DNA of 64,000 nt, from the NCBI GenBank assembly GCA_028386065.3, contig JAKUCV010007207.1, positions 273,103 through 337,102 of the forward strand, in the 5' to 3' direction. Origin of the DNA: Turnera subulata. Lineage: Eukaryota; Streptophyta; Magnoliopsida; Malpighiales; Passifloraceae. Under the pieces are notes generated by a model that was not told the DNA's origin, did not search any database, and worked only from the letters and a program-made list of their open reading frames with translations. The first letter of the stretch is position 1. Each line of letters starts with the position of its first letter. This document shows positions 1 through 10,093 of the stretch, one piece after another. The position numbers and the translations under genes are program-made.

Positions 1-856
1 AAGCAAGCAATTTGACGTCGTTTTATAAACCAGCAAAGCAGGATTAATAAGAGAACAGAGAAGAGTGATAGTTAAAGTGATGGTCTTTTATAAACAAGAG
101 AGGAGAGTTTCGATTCAAAGACATGAGTTTTGTATTTTAGAGAGAGAGGGAGGAAGGCTCACTGGCGGTGGGTTTTGTTGTTGAAACTTGAAAGGTAACA
201 AAAAAGAAAATAATGAAACGCACCAATTTTGGGCTCCGCGCGTTCTTCTTCATTCACAGCCGAAACGTAAATAATATTTTGTTTGTTTGTGTTTATTTTT
301 TGGGTGTATAGTATTAGTACCACACGAGGAGTCTGCCCTTTTTCTTTTCCTTGTTTTCTCTTCTCACACTTTGCAGTTTTGTGTTGTTTATGTTTCCTTT
401 TTTCTTTTTTTCTTTTGCAATTCAATTTTTGCGCTTCTATTGTATCCCTCTCTGAGTTTTTTTTTTTTTATCAAAATGAAAGTCACAATTTTACTTCATA
501 TATATAGTGTCTTCTACAATTTTGTATTTGGATAACTTTATTTTTAATAAGTGAATCAAAAATATATATATGTCTAGGACATATAAAAACATAATAATGT
601 CTTATCCCTCTACACCGGCAACAAGAAAACCCTAATTTTTTCAGTTTTTTTATGAAAAAAAAAGAATCTTTTTGTTTTTTTTTCTTTTTCCAGTTCAAAT
701 AACATGGTATTACTATTAGTTTTAACAAATTTCAAATAATCTTTTCCGATGTACCCCAAAAAAAAAAACAAATTTCAAATAATTAGCATATGTTCCATCC
801 ACAAAGATATTTTGGCTCTGCTACTATCAGTCTATCTCCATTATCCAAAACCTCAA
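1..856. other. Intergenic region upstream of EGY3a
   Basis: No gene is supported here. The stretch is AT-rich with long pyrimidine runs around 340-470 and 630-700. ORFs on both strands are low-complexity Phe/Ser or Lys-rich shadows. The last 100-150 bases presumably hold the EGY3a promoter and 5' UTR, but I see no clear TATA box or heat shock element. Confidence 0.6.
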
Positions 857-3843
857 ATGGCAACCCTCTTCACTCCCACTTCACCCTCCACATGCTCCAT
901 CGAAAGCAGTAACAGATACGCAGGAAACCCATCATCATGTAGCATTGTTTCATGTTCTTTCACTGCCCAAAGGAAACAACTTTCATTTCCCTCTCCCTTC
1001 TCCTCCTCCTCCTCCTCCTCCATATGTAGTAGTAGACCGAGGCACCCACCAGCGAAACCAACCATAAGAAACGAGTACACCACAGGAGGAGGATCATCAA
1101 AGAGGCGTCCAGCTTTTAAGAAACACTCGTTCGGATCAAAAACCCATCTTTTATTTCCTCGCTCATCATCGAAAGAAGACTTCTTGAGACCTGTTAAATC
1201 CGGTGTTGAAGATGAGCGAGGAAGCGGAGGAGATGCCGAGGAAAAGAGCAAAGCAAGTGAGTCAAGAGAAAGGAAAGAATTGATATTGAGTGTATCTTTC
1301 CCATCGTTTCGAGTGCAAGTGAAGGGGCTGGATAGAGAAGTCGATACTGACAAATACGATATCGACAACATCGATGTTGACCAAACGCTTCGGCTGATCA
1401 TGAAGCGCTTGCCGGCTTATCTTCACTATGATATCACTGCAGACGAGATCGAGTCGATGTTTGACGAGATTTTTCGGGGTGATCTTGATCTTGACAAGGT
1501 GATTAGTTTTTTCGCTAATCTCCATTGGTCTTCATTTCCGTTGATATATTGTCTAAGAAAAGTATTTTATGTTACCTTTGTCAATCCACCTACCCAATCC
1601 AGAAAGATTTTGAGGAATGATTTATGATATTGTATCATGTAAGTTGTAACTTGGTATCGACTGTGAAACCCGAGGACTTGGAAACTCTTTGCTTCATTCT
1701 TTTTGTTCTATGGTTTACAATTGCCTTTTTGTAATTTGACCTGAAATAATTGAAAAAGATGATGTTTTATTATATAATCCTGTTGATACTGGTTTTGCAG
1801 TTAAAGAGCGCCTTTGGCTTTGATACGTTTTTTGCAACTGGTGTTAGAAGATATCGCAAGGGGGGTATTTTTACTGGCAACTTGAGGAGACCTATTGAAG
1901 AAGTTATTCCTAAACTGGAGAAAAAGCTCTCTGAAGCAGTAGGGAAGGAGGTGTTTGTATATTTCAGGGAGGAAAACAATGAGCAGGTAGAGAGAAACAG
2001 TGAGGTTTTTATGTATTCTTCAACACTGGCTTGAGAATTTACTTCTTTCACATTTCATATTTATCTCCAGTAAATTTACTTCTCATGAACTTTTTGCCCT
2101 AAGGCTTTCACCTGTCATGCATTGAGTTACCTCTTTGTGCCATACTTTCCTCCCCTGGAGTCTGTATGCATTCCCTGATTCAGCACCAAACTAATTATTA
2201 CATCAAAAAAATAATACAAAATTGTTGTCTTGGCAAGACTGGATTTATCTCAACTCTCTGTTGACTGAATTTTTTTTAGTCCGATGCTACCAACCAATTG
2301 ATTGCCAGATCCTGATTTATGAGTGCCATTTTGACATGTGCATGTGCACTAACAGAATGGGTTGGACTCGGTGCACTAACAGAATGAGTTTCTTCTTACA
2401 ATTCTTGTTCTTTAAGGTCTGTGTAGTGCAACCCAAGGCAGACATGAATCAAGAGGTTGAGTCAACCAACATGAGAACATGGTGGGGTTATCTCGGTGCT
2501 GTCTCAACTTTCGGGACGACAGCTCTATTGAGCAGCTTTTTCCTTAAACCTGATGCAACTTGGTACGATTATATAGCTAGTGTTGTTCCTCTATTTGGCG
2601 GCTTCTCCACAATTTTTGGAGTTTCTGAGGTATGTTTCCCTATGTTTATCCCACAAACTCAAAAAAATAACGCATGTTGCCTAAAAGAGAGCACTTCTGA
2701 ATGGAAGAACGCATGTTCTTTGAAGAGAATTTTCAGTAATTATCGCTGGAATCTTTTGCTATAAAATTATCCGGTGAAATTGATATTTGTGCCTTGCAGA
2801 TTGCGACGAGAGTGACAGCGGCACGTTATGGTGTTAAACTCGGTCCATCTTTTCTTGTTCCGTCCTATTGGACCGGATGCCTGGGAGTTATGAACGATTA
2901 TGAGTCCCTGCCTCCAAATAATAAGGCTCTTTTTGATATTTCAGTGGCACGAACGGCTAGTGCATATATAACATCATTGATACTGGCTATTGCTGTTTTT
3001 GTAGCTAATGGTAGCTTCAACGGTGGTGACAATGCATTGTAAGTCTTCTTTATTTCATTCTGAATGATACACTTGATTCTTCTTATGAACTTAGACAGTT
3101 GGTCATATCCTTATGTGTCTTATTGATTCTATCGAATCAATGCATACCATTTTCCTTGCAGGTATATAAGTCCAGAATTCTTCGATAACAATCCCTTGCT
3201 GTCTTTCGTCCAATTTGTTATTGGACACTATACTGATGACCTTGGTAATGTGTCGCCTTTTGCCATCGAGGGTGTGGGGGTTCCTGTTGATCCCCTGGCT
3301 TTTGCTGGACTTTTAGGCAAGTCCTCAAAGATTTTTATCTTTACTGGTTACTAGTATCTCTATTATGTTTTCATTGGATTTGTGAGGAGACAATTTATAG
3401 ATAGAGTTGATAAAAATGTTTTGAGAGAATGCATTTGTTTTTGTCCTCATTTTTAACTTTAGTTAACGACTTTGGTGCACCATGCAGGGATGGTGGTGAC
3501 TTCTTTAAACTTGTTGCCCTGTGGAAGGTTGGAAGGGGGCCGTATTGCTCGAGCTATGTTGGGCGAAAGCAGTGCAGATTTGCTGTCTTTGTTGACTTCC
3601 TTTTCACTTCTTATCGCTGGACTAAGAGGAAATGCCCTTTGCTTGGCTTGGGTACTATTTTCATCCATCTTCCGAGGAGAAGAGGAAGTGGTTGTTAAAG
3701 ATGAAATAACCCCTTTGAGAGATGATAGATTTGGCTGGGGAGTTCTTCTCGGCATGATATGTTTTGTCATTCTTTTCCCCAGTGGACAAGTAACCTTCCC
3801 CAATTCATTCTTCAGCGACCGGTTCTTCGGGGATAATTTTTAG
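857..3843 (+). CDS. EGY3: EGY3-like chloroplast S2P pseudoprotease, divergent tandem copy (EGY3a)
   Basis: Six exons read in frame: 857-1498, 1801-1986, 2417-2629, 2800-3038, 3162-3316, 3488-3843, giving about 596 aa. Exons 4-6 have the same lengths as in EGY3b at 23.8 kb (239, 155, 356 bp). Visible parts are a Ser-rich N-terminus that looks like a transit peptide, a conserved block ending LRPVKS, the GNLR motif of EGY proteins (exon 2), membrane segments in exons 3-6, and the NLLPCGRLEGGR motif equivalent to the second S2P metal site. Where EGY1/EGY2 have the zinc-binding HExxH, this protein reads IATRVTAARYGV, so by family knowledge it is a pseudoprotease. Oddities: the acidic, coiled-coil-like end of exon 1 conserved in EGY3b is replaced by unrelated residues, and intron 5 begins with GC. 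An upstream in-frame ATG exists at 749; 857 is preferred because it aligns with the EGY3b start MATL. Expression is unknown. Confidence 0.85.
3317..3487 (+). other. GC-AG intron 5 of EGY3a
   Basis: The exon ends TTAG and the intron starts GCAAGT, the usual consensus for GC donors, and it ends CATGCAG. The same intron in EGY3b (26053-26189) starts GTCAGT. Reading frame and protein similarity fix the boundary in both copies (LLG joined to MVV). Confidence 0.85.
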
Positions 3844-4715
3844 GTAACTATTAGTATAGTAACTATATTAGGTTGTATATGTTATTTATATCAGATTACT
3901 ATTAGGTTGTGTTGTAAGCGTATCAATGACAATGCTCTGCTGTTCTTCCTATAAAAAAGTGTATAAAGGCATTTTCCTTTTTTTCTTGAATATGGATGCG
4001 GACTATGCCAAAAGAAAAACCAGAATGTTATTCTGGTTCTCTTGCAACTTCCTTGTCACTCCTCAATTTGTGCGGACTCTGATTTAGTGCCCTAACTAGG
4101 TTTTTGAGGGGATGTTCTGGTCTCGAACTGGTCGTCCTCCCCTGGCAGTAGTTTGGAAACTTTGAGGTGGCTTTGCAGAGAAGAGAAAAACCCAGAATTT
4201 GTTGGCACATTAGTGGCTTGTGTCCAAGTCATAAAAGATGCAGTTAGAATGATTGGTTTTGAATATTTTATTATTTTTGGTACTAAAACCGGCACTCTTG
4301 GAGTCTTGGTTGTTGTTTTTTTTTTTTTTTGATAATCTTGGAGTCTTGGTTGCTAATGATGATGCTTTCTAGTAGGAAAAAATTGATTCATCCCGACTTC
4401 CCGAGATATGGCAGAGACCATTGTGTTTTATTCCTTCGTTTGTTTATTAAATTGCAACATGCAACAAAACAAGTGATTGTAGTCCAAAATAAAATAACCT
4501 GGCCCTATTGCATTATGACAATCTTCTCAATAGTTGGATTGTGATTAATCTTTCCCCTAGCCATAGTATCGGTTGATGACAATGCACATATCTATTGTTA
4601 CAGGGTAACTCACAAATTGTTTTATCATAGGTTTTCTCCTTGGCATTCATCACTAATTAGCATATACCAGAAGCCTAATAGTCTACAGTCTACAAGGATG
4701 CATATACTTAGCAGC
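3844..4715. other. EGY3a 3' flank, partly shared with EGY3b
   Basis: Bases about 3985-4050 resemble about 26697-26775 downstream of EGY3b (shared ATATGGATGC and AAAAGAAAAACC blocks). The ancestral duplication therefore covered the 3' UTR and some flank. No gene is seen in the remainder. Confidence 0.6.
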
Positions 4716-5458
4716 TTTATACGTAGACCTGGCGAAACGGGTATTGACACGACAACCCGACACGAACTCGTTACGAAATTAGCAGGTATAGGTCAGAGAT
4801 TTTCAACCCGTTCAGTTAAATGGGTCAACCCGACACGACACGGAAATTAGCAGGTGAAGTCGCAGGTTGACACTGAAACGCCCCGACCCGTATTTACCGT
4901 ACACAGTAAACACGTGCCGGAACTGTGACGACCCAACCATACAAAGCCCAGCATACAGTGTATACGACGGTAACTCGGGCTCAACAGCCCAAAATAAAAA
5001 CATCAAAAACATCAAAATCGGCCCAATGGCCCAACAATAACAATATAATGCACAGCGGAAGACTTAATAACTCACAAGAAACTGTATGCGACACTGATGC
5101 AAACTATGGATCCAAGTCCTGTCCAAGGGATAACGCCGCAGCCTGTCTGGAATGCACCAACCCTGTACCACAAATAACTCATCCAACGGGATGAAAGCCC
5201 ACAGGTGAGGGGTGAGTCCGAAGTGCTCACCAACCAAGGATAAAAAGAGATATGCAGGCAACTATAATACTTCAAAGAAGAAATTCAGACAATAGTCACA
5301 ACCATACCAAAGACAATACCGTACAAGACAGACCAAACTCAAAGACTCGACCCAGACATACCAAGGACTTTATTATTATTCTAATTTTATCTTTCTGGTC
5401 TCGTCACGGATAAGCTATGGTCGTACCAAGCTATCAACCTGTTTATGGTGCCAGATCA

Positions 5459-5620
5459 AAAAGAACCCGGGATCAACATCCCAATATCAAATCTCAGGGA
5501 TCAACATCCTAATCACAATTTCAAGGATCAACATCCCAATAACAATCTCAGGGATCAACATCCCAATCACAATCTCAGGGATCAACATCCCAATCAAACC
5601 GGCATCAACATGCCCATCAC
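5459..5620. repeat. Minisatellite inside the LTR (unit about 27 bp)
   Basis: About five degenerate units built on CAGGGATCAACATCCCAAT follow each other. One reading frame gives a repeated R-D-Q-H-P-N peptide, but this is most simply a by-product of the repeat. The same array lies in the other LTR at about 10681-10843. Confidence 0.85.
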
Positions 5621-6544
5621 AAGTAACCCAGATCATGGCCACCACAAAACAGTCTCAAACCATCCGGTCGTACCTCTACTTACCACGTGACAATAAAATC
5701 ACCATCTCAACAATCTCATAACTCCAATTAATCATAATTAACAGTTCAACAATTATCCACAATTTCTACAAGTTCAATAACACAGTCCAACAACAGCAAC
5801 AACAATAACCATCGCAGTCAAATAACTATCAAGGATCATCTCAGTAGTTCAATCAAGCAGTCAATCACACACAGTATTACAGGTACATATCAAGGGTTAT
5901 CCATCCTCATCTTAGCCGATTACTCAACTCTGAAAACATCAATCGGTCCAAAGCCGGTTCTACAGGAACTGCTCGATATCGACTCCTATATAACAAATAA
6001 CAAATGCACACATAAGATGCACATAATCGGTATGCTATGATGCCAAAACTGCGAAATAACCCATCCCGGTTCATATCCTTTATTATCATTTTTTTTCCGA
6101 AAATATTATACCGTACGTATATCCGAATATAATTTCGGTACCATACTTTAATTAAAACTCTTTTCAAAATATATTTATAAAGGTATTTATCATTATCCAA
6201 AAATATATTTATCATAATTTTTCTAGGAAGATATATATATAGGTATATATACATTTCCAAAATTATTTACTCCAAGTAATTATACTTTTCCAAAAATATT
6301 ACTATAATATAATTCCCTGAAAAAAATATAACGTACGCTTATATTTCGAAAATATTTTATGGTATTGTTTTCTTTCCGAAAATGTAGTTATTATATAGTA
6401 TTTTTGCAAAGGGTATAGTTCATATTTTAATTACCTTAGCTTCTTGAAAATAATATAACATGATAGTTACTTTATTTATTTCCACAAAATATAACCATAT
6501 ACTATATATTTATTTTTCCCAGAAAATATAATTTATATATATTT

Positions 6545-6590
6545 AGATTATATTCATTATTTATTATTATTATTATTATTATTTTTAAAT
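6545..6590. repeat. (TTA)n microsatellite in the LTR
   Basis: A run of TTA/ATT trinucleotides near 6555-6585, repeated at the equivalent place in the other LTR (about 11776-11808). Confidence 0.8.
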
Positions 6591-7149
6591 TCGGACTGGG
6601 CCAGTGCTTAACCTTATAACAGTCCAAGGAAGTCAAGCCTACACTTAAACCGGGCCGACCCACAAAACAAACCCAGCTAAATTTATCCATACACACAGGC
6701 CCACCAACACATCTGGCCCAAGTAGGCAGCCGGGTCGTTCCGACCCAGGGCCACGACCCGGCGATGTGAGTTGGTGTCTCGGGTATTTGGGTTGTCTTCA
6801 ACCCGTGCTCACCTTGAGCAGCGACGGCAGCGGCGGCTGAGCAAGGCACGGTGACGTTGCGTGGGCGGCTGCAGGCGCGGATTGCTGCGGCGGCAAAGGG
6901 TGGCGGCTGCGGTGGCGATGCGACAGGAGGAGGAACGGGCCGCTGGCGGTGGTGTCGCGACTTCGCCGGATCGAGTTTCTAAACGATGACGACGGCTCTG
7001 CGACGACGGGGCGAGAAGAGATCTGTCGCGACTGGACGACGTCGTGGGGTGTAGGCGGTAGCGGCGGCACGCTGACGGGTGCGGCTGCAGTTGGTGCGTG
7101 CAGCGGCAGTGGTGAGTGGTGGTGGTCCGGCGGTGGTTGGCTCGACGGC

Positions 7150-7372
7150 AACTCCTCCTCCTCTCCTTTTTTTCTTTTTTTATTTTCTTTTCTTCTTTGT
7201 TTCCGATTTCTATTCCCCCTTTTTCCCTCCCTTTTTCTTTTTTTTTCCTTTCTTCTTTTTTTTTCTTTTCTCTCTTTTTTTTCTTCTTCCTCTTTTTTTT
7301 TTCTCTCCCTCTCTTTTTTTTTCTTTTTCTTCTCCTCTTCCTTCCATTCCTGCTTCCTTCTTCCTTTATAAC
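7150..7372. repeat. Polypyrimidine (polypurine on minus strand) tract in the LTR
   Basis: About 220 bases almost entirely C and T, following a GC-rich block rich in GGCGGC words. It is absent from the right-hand LTR, where a rearrangement replaced this part. The overlapping Phe/Ser-rich ORFs are compositional artefacts. Confidence 0.8.
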
Positions 7373-7680
7373 TGTGTTTTTACTATGCAGCTTGTGAACT
7401 CTTTAATAATGCAGGGCGAGTCCGGTTCGGACCAGAAAATAACTGATACCCCTTAGTTATTTTCCGGTGTGATTTTTTCGAAAATCCCGGGACCCGAAAA
7501 ATACCAACTTAGGCCCAAAAAATCCACGGAAAAATCACGAGCGCGGGAAAACTCTCGGTTTCGAAAAACGACGCTCGATTTACCTTGAATTAATTACCCA
7601 AGATTAATTCAAGAGTAAATCACGGTAAAAAGACTTTTACAGTTCCGGTAAAAATCCAAATTTTTACCCGGGCTGTTACA

Positions 7681-7694
7681 TTCTAACCCCCCTT
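7681..7694 (-). other. Polypurine tract of the retroelement
   Basis: The minus strand reads AAGGGGGGTTAGAA directly before the LTR terminus TGTAACAG. This position and composition are those of a plus-strand primer and define the minus orientation of the element. Confidence 0.75.
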
Positions 7695-7867
7695 AAAAAG
7701 AATTTCGTCCCCGAAATTCCCGTCTTATCCGTGGGTCCTACCACGATAAGCTTCTGGCACACTTTGTCAGGTGTCCAACCTCAACCCGAGATACTGCTTA
7801 TACCCTTAAGCGACATCTCGTCCTCTATAAGAACCAAACCTCATGACTGGCATACTCACACACAGTC

Positions 7868-8245
7868 ATGGGCTCTCCACTGAGATCAAGAACTATCTCA
7901 GACTCCGAGAAAAACAGCTACATCAGTGGCACTGCCTTCCCAACAAGCTCCGATGAAGAACCTCCCAATAAGCGGTTCAAAACCAACATCATTGGCCTGA
8001 AAGAGCACATGGTCGTCTCCAGCAGACGGCGAAAGAAGCGTGCTTCCAAAGAAGCTGAGGATAGGAAGGGCAAGGCAACTGTTGAAAGCAGCACTCCGCA
8101 GCAGACTCTGACGCAGCTGAACGTCTCACTGAAGAAGATCAGCTCGGCGGTGATGCAAATAGAACTGGCGTGCGCGGAGCCCTTCCCTTACATGAAAAAC
8201 GTACAAAAGCTTGCAAAAGACCTAGAGAAGCATGTAACTCAATAG
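7868..8245 (+). CDS. 125-aa ORF in the retroelement, antisense to it, function unknown
   Basis: ATG at 7868, stop at 8243-8245. The protein is not recognised. It has a Ser/acidic N-terminal third, two basic clusters (NKRFK and RRRKKR, about residues 38-58) that look like nuclear localisation signals, and a C-terminal half with heptad-like spacing of hydrophobics (LTQLNVSLKKI...LAKDLEKHV), possibly a short coiled coil. A TATA-like TCTATAAG lies near 7823 and AATAAA-like words follow the stop (about 8280), so it looks like a small transcription unit of its own. It runs opposite to the element, so it is not gag. Its codons are more GC-balanced than the AT-rich surroundings. Confidence 0.5.
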   Translation: MGSPLRSRTISDSEKNSYISGTAFPTSSDEEPPNKRFKTNIIGLKEHMVVSSRRRKKRASKEAEDRKGKATVESSTPQQTLTQLNVSLKKISSAVMQIELACAEPFPYMKNVQKLAKDLEKHVTQ

Positions 8246-9024
8246 AGTACTTCTTCTCCGTTGTAAAACTGTTATGCATTAAATAAAATAAGTTTCCTTT
8301 TTTAAATCAAAATCTCTTGTGTTACGAAATCTCTCGTTAAACAAAAAAATAAACATCTCAAAGCAAAATAAAAATCAACTATAAGAATATTAAATCAAAT
8401 ATAAAGAAATTAAAAACAAAATTCGTTTAACAAAACCCAAACATAGAGAAATTAAAACAAAACAAAACTCGTTTAACAAAATCAAAACATAAAGAAATTA
8501 AAACAACAACATGTTTTCATGTTTGGCGCTCTGGATCGGTCGTAAACATCCTCGATCCCGAGAAACGTGACACGCACCACTAACGGTGACGTTCGTTTCC
8601 CTCGTGAAAAGACGTCCGTTAACTGGGAAGGCGATGATCACGAGAGCGTCCTGTGTCCCTCGAAAGAAACGTACCCACTTGTCCAACAATTCCGCATAAG
8701 CCAAAAACGTCTGTCAAGTCTCGTATCTCTCCACGATGTCCGAACAACTGTAAGCTTGTCGCACATGTGCTCTACTCGAGGTGTGGTCCCATCAGTCTAG
8801 CCACAACAGTCACGGATGCATGTGATGAAAGATGCAGAGAATAATGAAAAACCATAAAAAAAGGACAAAGTAGCCAGGGCGAAAGAAAATCGTAAGATGA
8901 GAAGGGACGGAAAAATACTTGCGTTGGTAGCCCCAAAACACACAAAGTGATGAGATAATAAATGAGGCAATGGCAAAATTTTCAAAAAGCAAAATCTCAA
9001 AGATCGAAAACGGTAAACATTTTT

Positions 9025-9032
9025 CTATAAAA
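9025..9032 (+). promoter_or_regulatory. TATA-like box before the 239-aa ORF
   Basis: CTATAAAA lies about 75 bases before the ATG, a normal spacing for a plant promoter with a short leader. Evidence is sequence only. Confidence 0.4.
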
Positions 9033-9103
9033 GGCAAAACAACGGAAAGCGAAAGCCACAAAGCATCCAAGAGAAAACAAAACCCTCAAGCAAAGAAAAC
9101 ACC

Positions 9104-9823
9104 ATGTTAAGAAATCCAAACACCACGCGTCGAAGCAACATGCCTGCTCCATCATCCGTCTTCTTTGTTGAAGGTGCCAACCTAGGCAGAAGAAACCGGT
9201 TGGCCAACAGTATGATCAACGAGCGTCCAGAAGAACTACCGAACGAGCTCGGCAGAATGCCGCGTCTGGTCTTCGTCGACGAACTCTACTCGTCCAGATT
9301 CTTCATCACTCCCATGGAAGAGACGTTCTTCCTAGAGGACCATGGCACTCTGAGGACCTCCTTCTACGGCTCGGCAAACTCCGTCATGTTTTTCATCTCC
9401 GAAAGACTTCAGGAGTTCAACCTAGAGTCCACTTGCCAAACCCTGGAGCAAGGTACCTACTTCCAACTCTCGATGACTGCCCAAAGCATGCCAAGAATGA
9501 CTCGATTACCTCCAACTTGGCCAAAGGCCCGACTACTGGTGTGGAACTGCAGAGGAGTTGCAAGGCATCCCCAGGAGTTCTCGCATACCCTGAGGGACCT
9601 GAAGAACCAATACAAGCCCAACATGGTTCTTCCCACGGAGACTCAGTGGCAACCTGAAGACGATCACGGTCTCATCCCACTCCGGTTCCCTGCAGCAAAC
9701 CGATTCGAGCTTCCAGGCCAGAACAACGCAGGCGGCATGTGGTTCTGGTGGAGCGACAGGATCACGGTCAACATCAACAATGACCCCAACAGCTTCAGGG
9801 TCAACGTCGTTCCAAGGCGATGA
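9104..9823 (+). CDS. 239-aa ORF with N-terminal half of a LINE-type endonuclease (EEP) domain, antisense in the retroelement
   Basis: ATG at 9104, stop at 9821-9823. Residues about 1-140 are unfamiliar. Residues about 145-239 read like the start of a non-LTR retrotransposon apurinic-type endonuclease: LLVWNCRGVA (active-site Asn), a Leu-rich helix ending KPNMVLPTET (the acidic metal-ligand position), then GGMWFWW, the Gly-Gly-x-Trp signature of plant LINE endonucleases. The ORF ends before the catalytic Asp/His C-terminal half, so nuclease activity is unlikely. A TATA-like CTATAAAA lies at 9025-9032, and TGTAAT/AATGAAA words follow the stop. It is antisense to the element, like the first ORF. 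Capture of a LINE fragment by an LTR element is the simplest reading. Confidence 0.6.
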   Translation: MLRNPNTTRRSNMPAPSSVFFVEGANLGRRNRLANSMINERPEELPNELGRMPRLVFVDELYSSRFFITPMEETFFLEDHGTLRTSFYGSANSVMFFISERLQEFNLESTCQTLEQGTYFQLSMTAQSMPRMTRLPPTWPKARLLVWNCRGVARHPQEFSHTLRDLKNQYKPNMVLPTETQWQPEDDHGLIPLRFPAANRFELPGQNNAGGMWFWWSDRITVNINNDPNSFRVNVVPRR

Positions 9824-10078
9824 ATGTATTTTTACTTTTCTATAAAATATCAATGTAATATTTTCCTTTGTAATGAAATTATTAGTATTATTAATAATAT
9901 TTATATTTCCGCTTATTTGTGGCATCATTACCTCTTATGTGTATGTTCTGCGACAGCTGGCGTCCCTTGACTGGATCCATAATGCACTAACTAAAATGAT
10001 ATAAAATAATAAACAAATGGAGCGAACTATGCAAACAAGGACAACAAACACACAAGGACTGCACAACAAGACCTAACG

Positions 10079-10093
10079 CCCGCTCCGCTACCA
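10079..10093 (-). other. Primer-binding site of the retroelement
   Basis: The minus strand reads TGGTAGCGGAGCGGG three bases after the LTR end TTTCA. It resembles the plant Met-tRNA primer site TGGTATCAGAGC, with differences in the middle. Which tRNA is used cannot be fixed by eye. Confidence 0.6.

Larger units (their letters stand above)
4874..7680 (-). repeat. LTR copy at the left (3' LTR in element orientation), 2.8 kb
   Basis: On the plus strand it starts TGAAACGCCCCG and ends CGGGCTGTTACA. Long stretches match 10097-11820 with only scattered single-base differences, implying a fairly recent insertion. It contains a minisatellite (5459-5620), an AT-rich middle (6080-6590), a GC-rich block (about 6800-7150) and a polypyrimidine tract (about 7150-7370). 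ORFs in it are shadows of this composition. Confidence 0.88.

Noticed and set aside
2222..2764. 180-aa ORF as a separate gene
   Set aside because: It contains EGY3a exon 3 (2417-2629) flanked by open intron sequence.
4925..5690. 89- and 81-aa ORFs repeated at 10148-10913
   Set aside because: They are duplicated because they lie in the two LTRs; the second is the minisatellite translation. No protein motif.
6949..7456. ORFs of 93-140 aa, Phe/Ser-rich and Gly-rich
   Set aside because: They are translations of the LTR GC-rich and polypyrimidine tracts, overlap in several frames and are missing from the other LTR.
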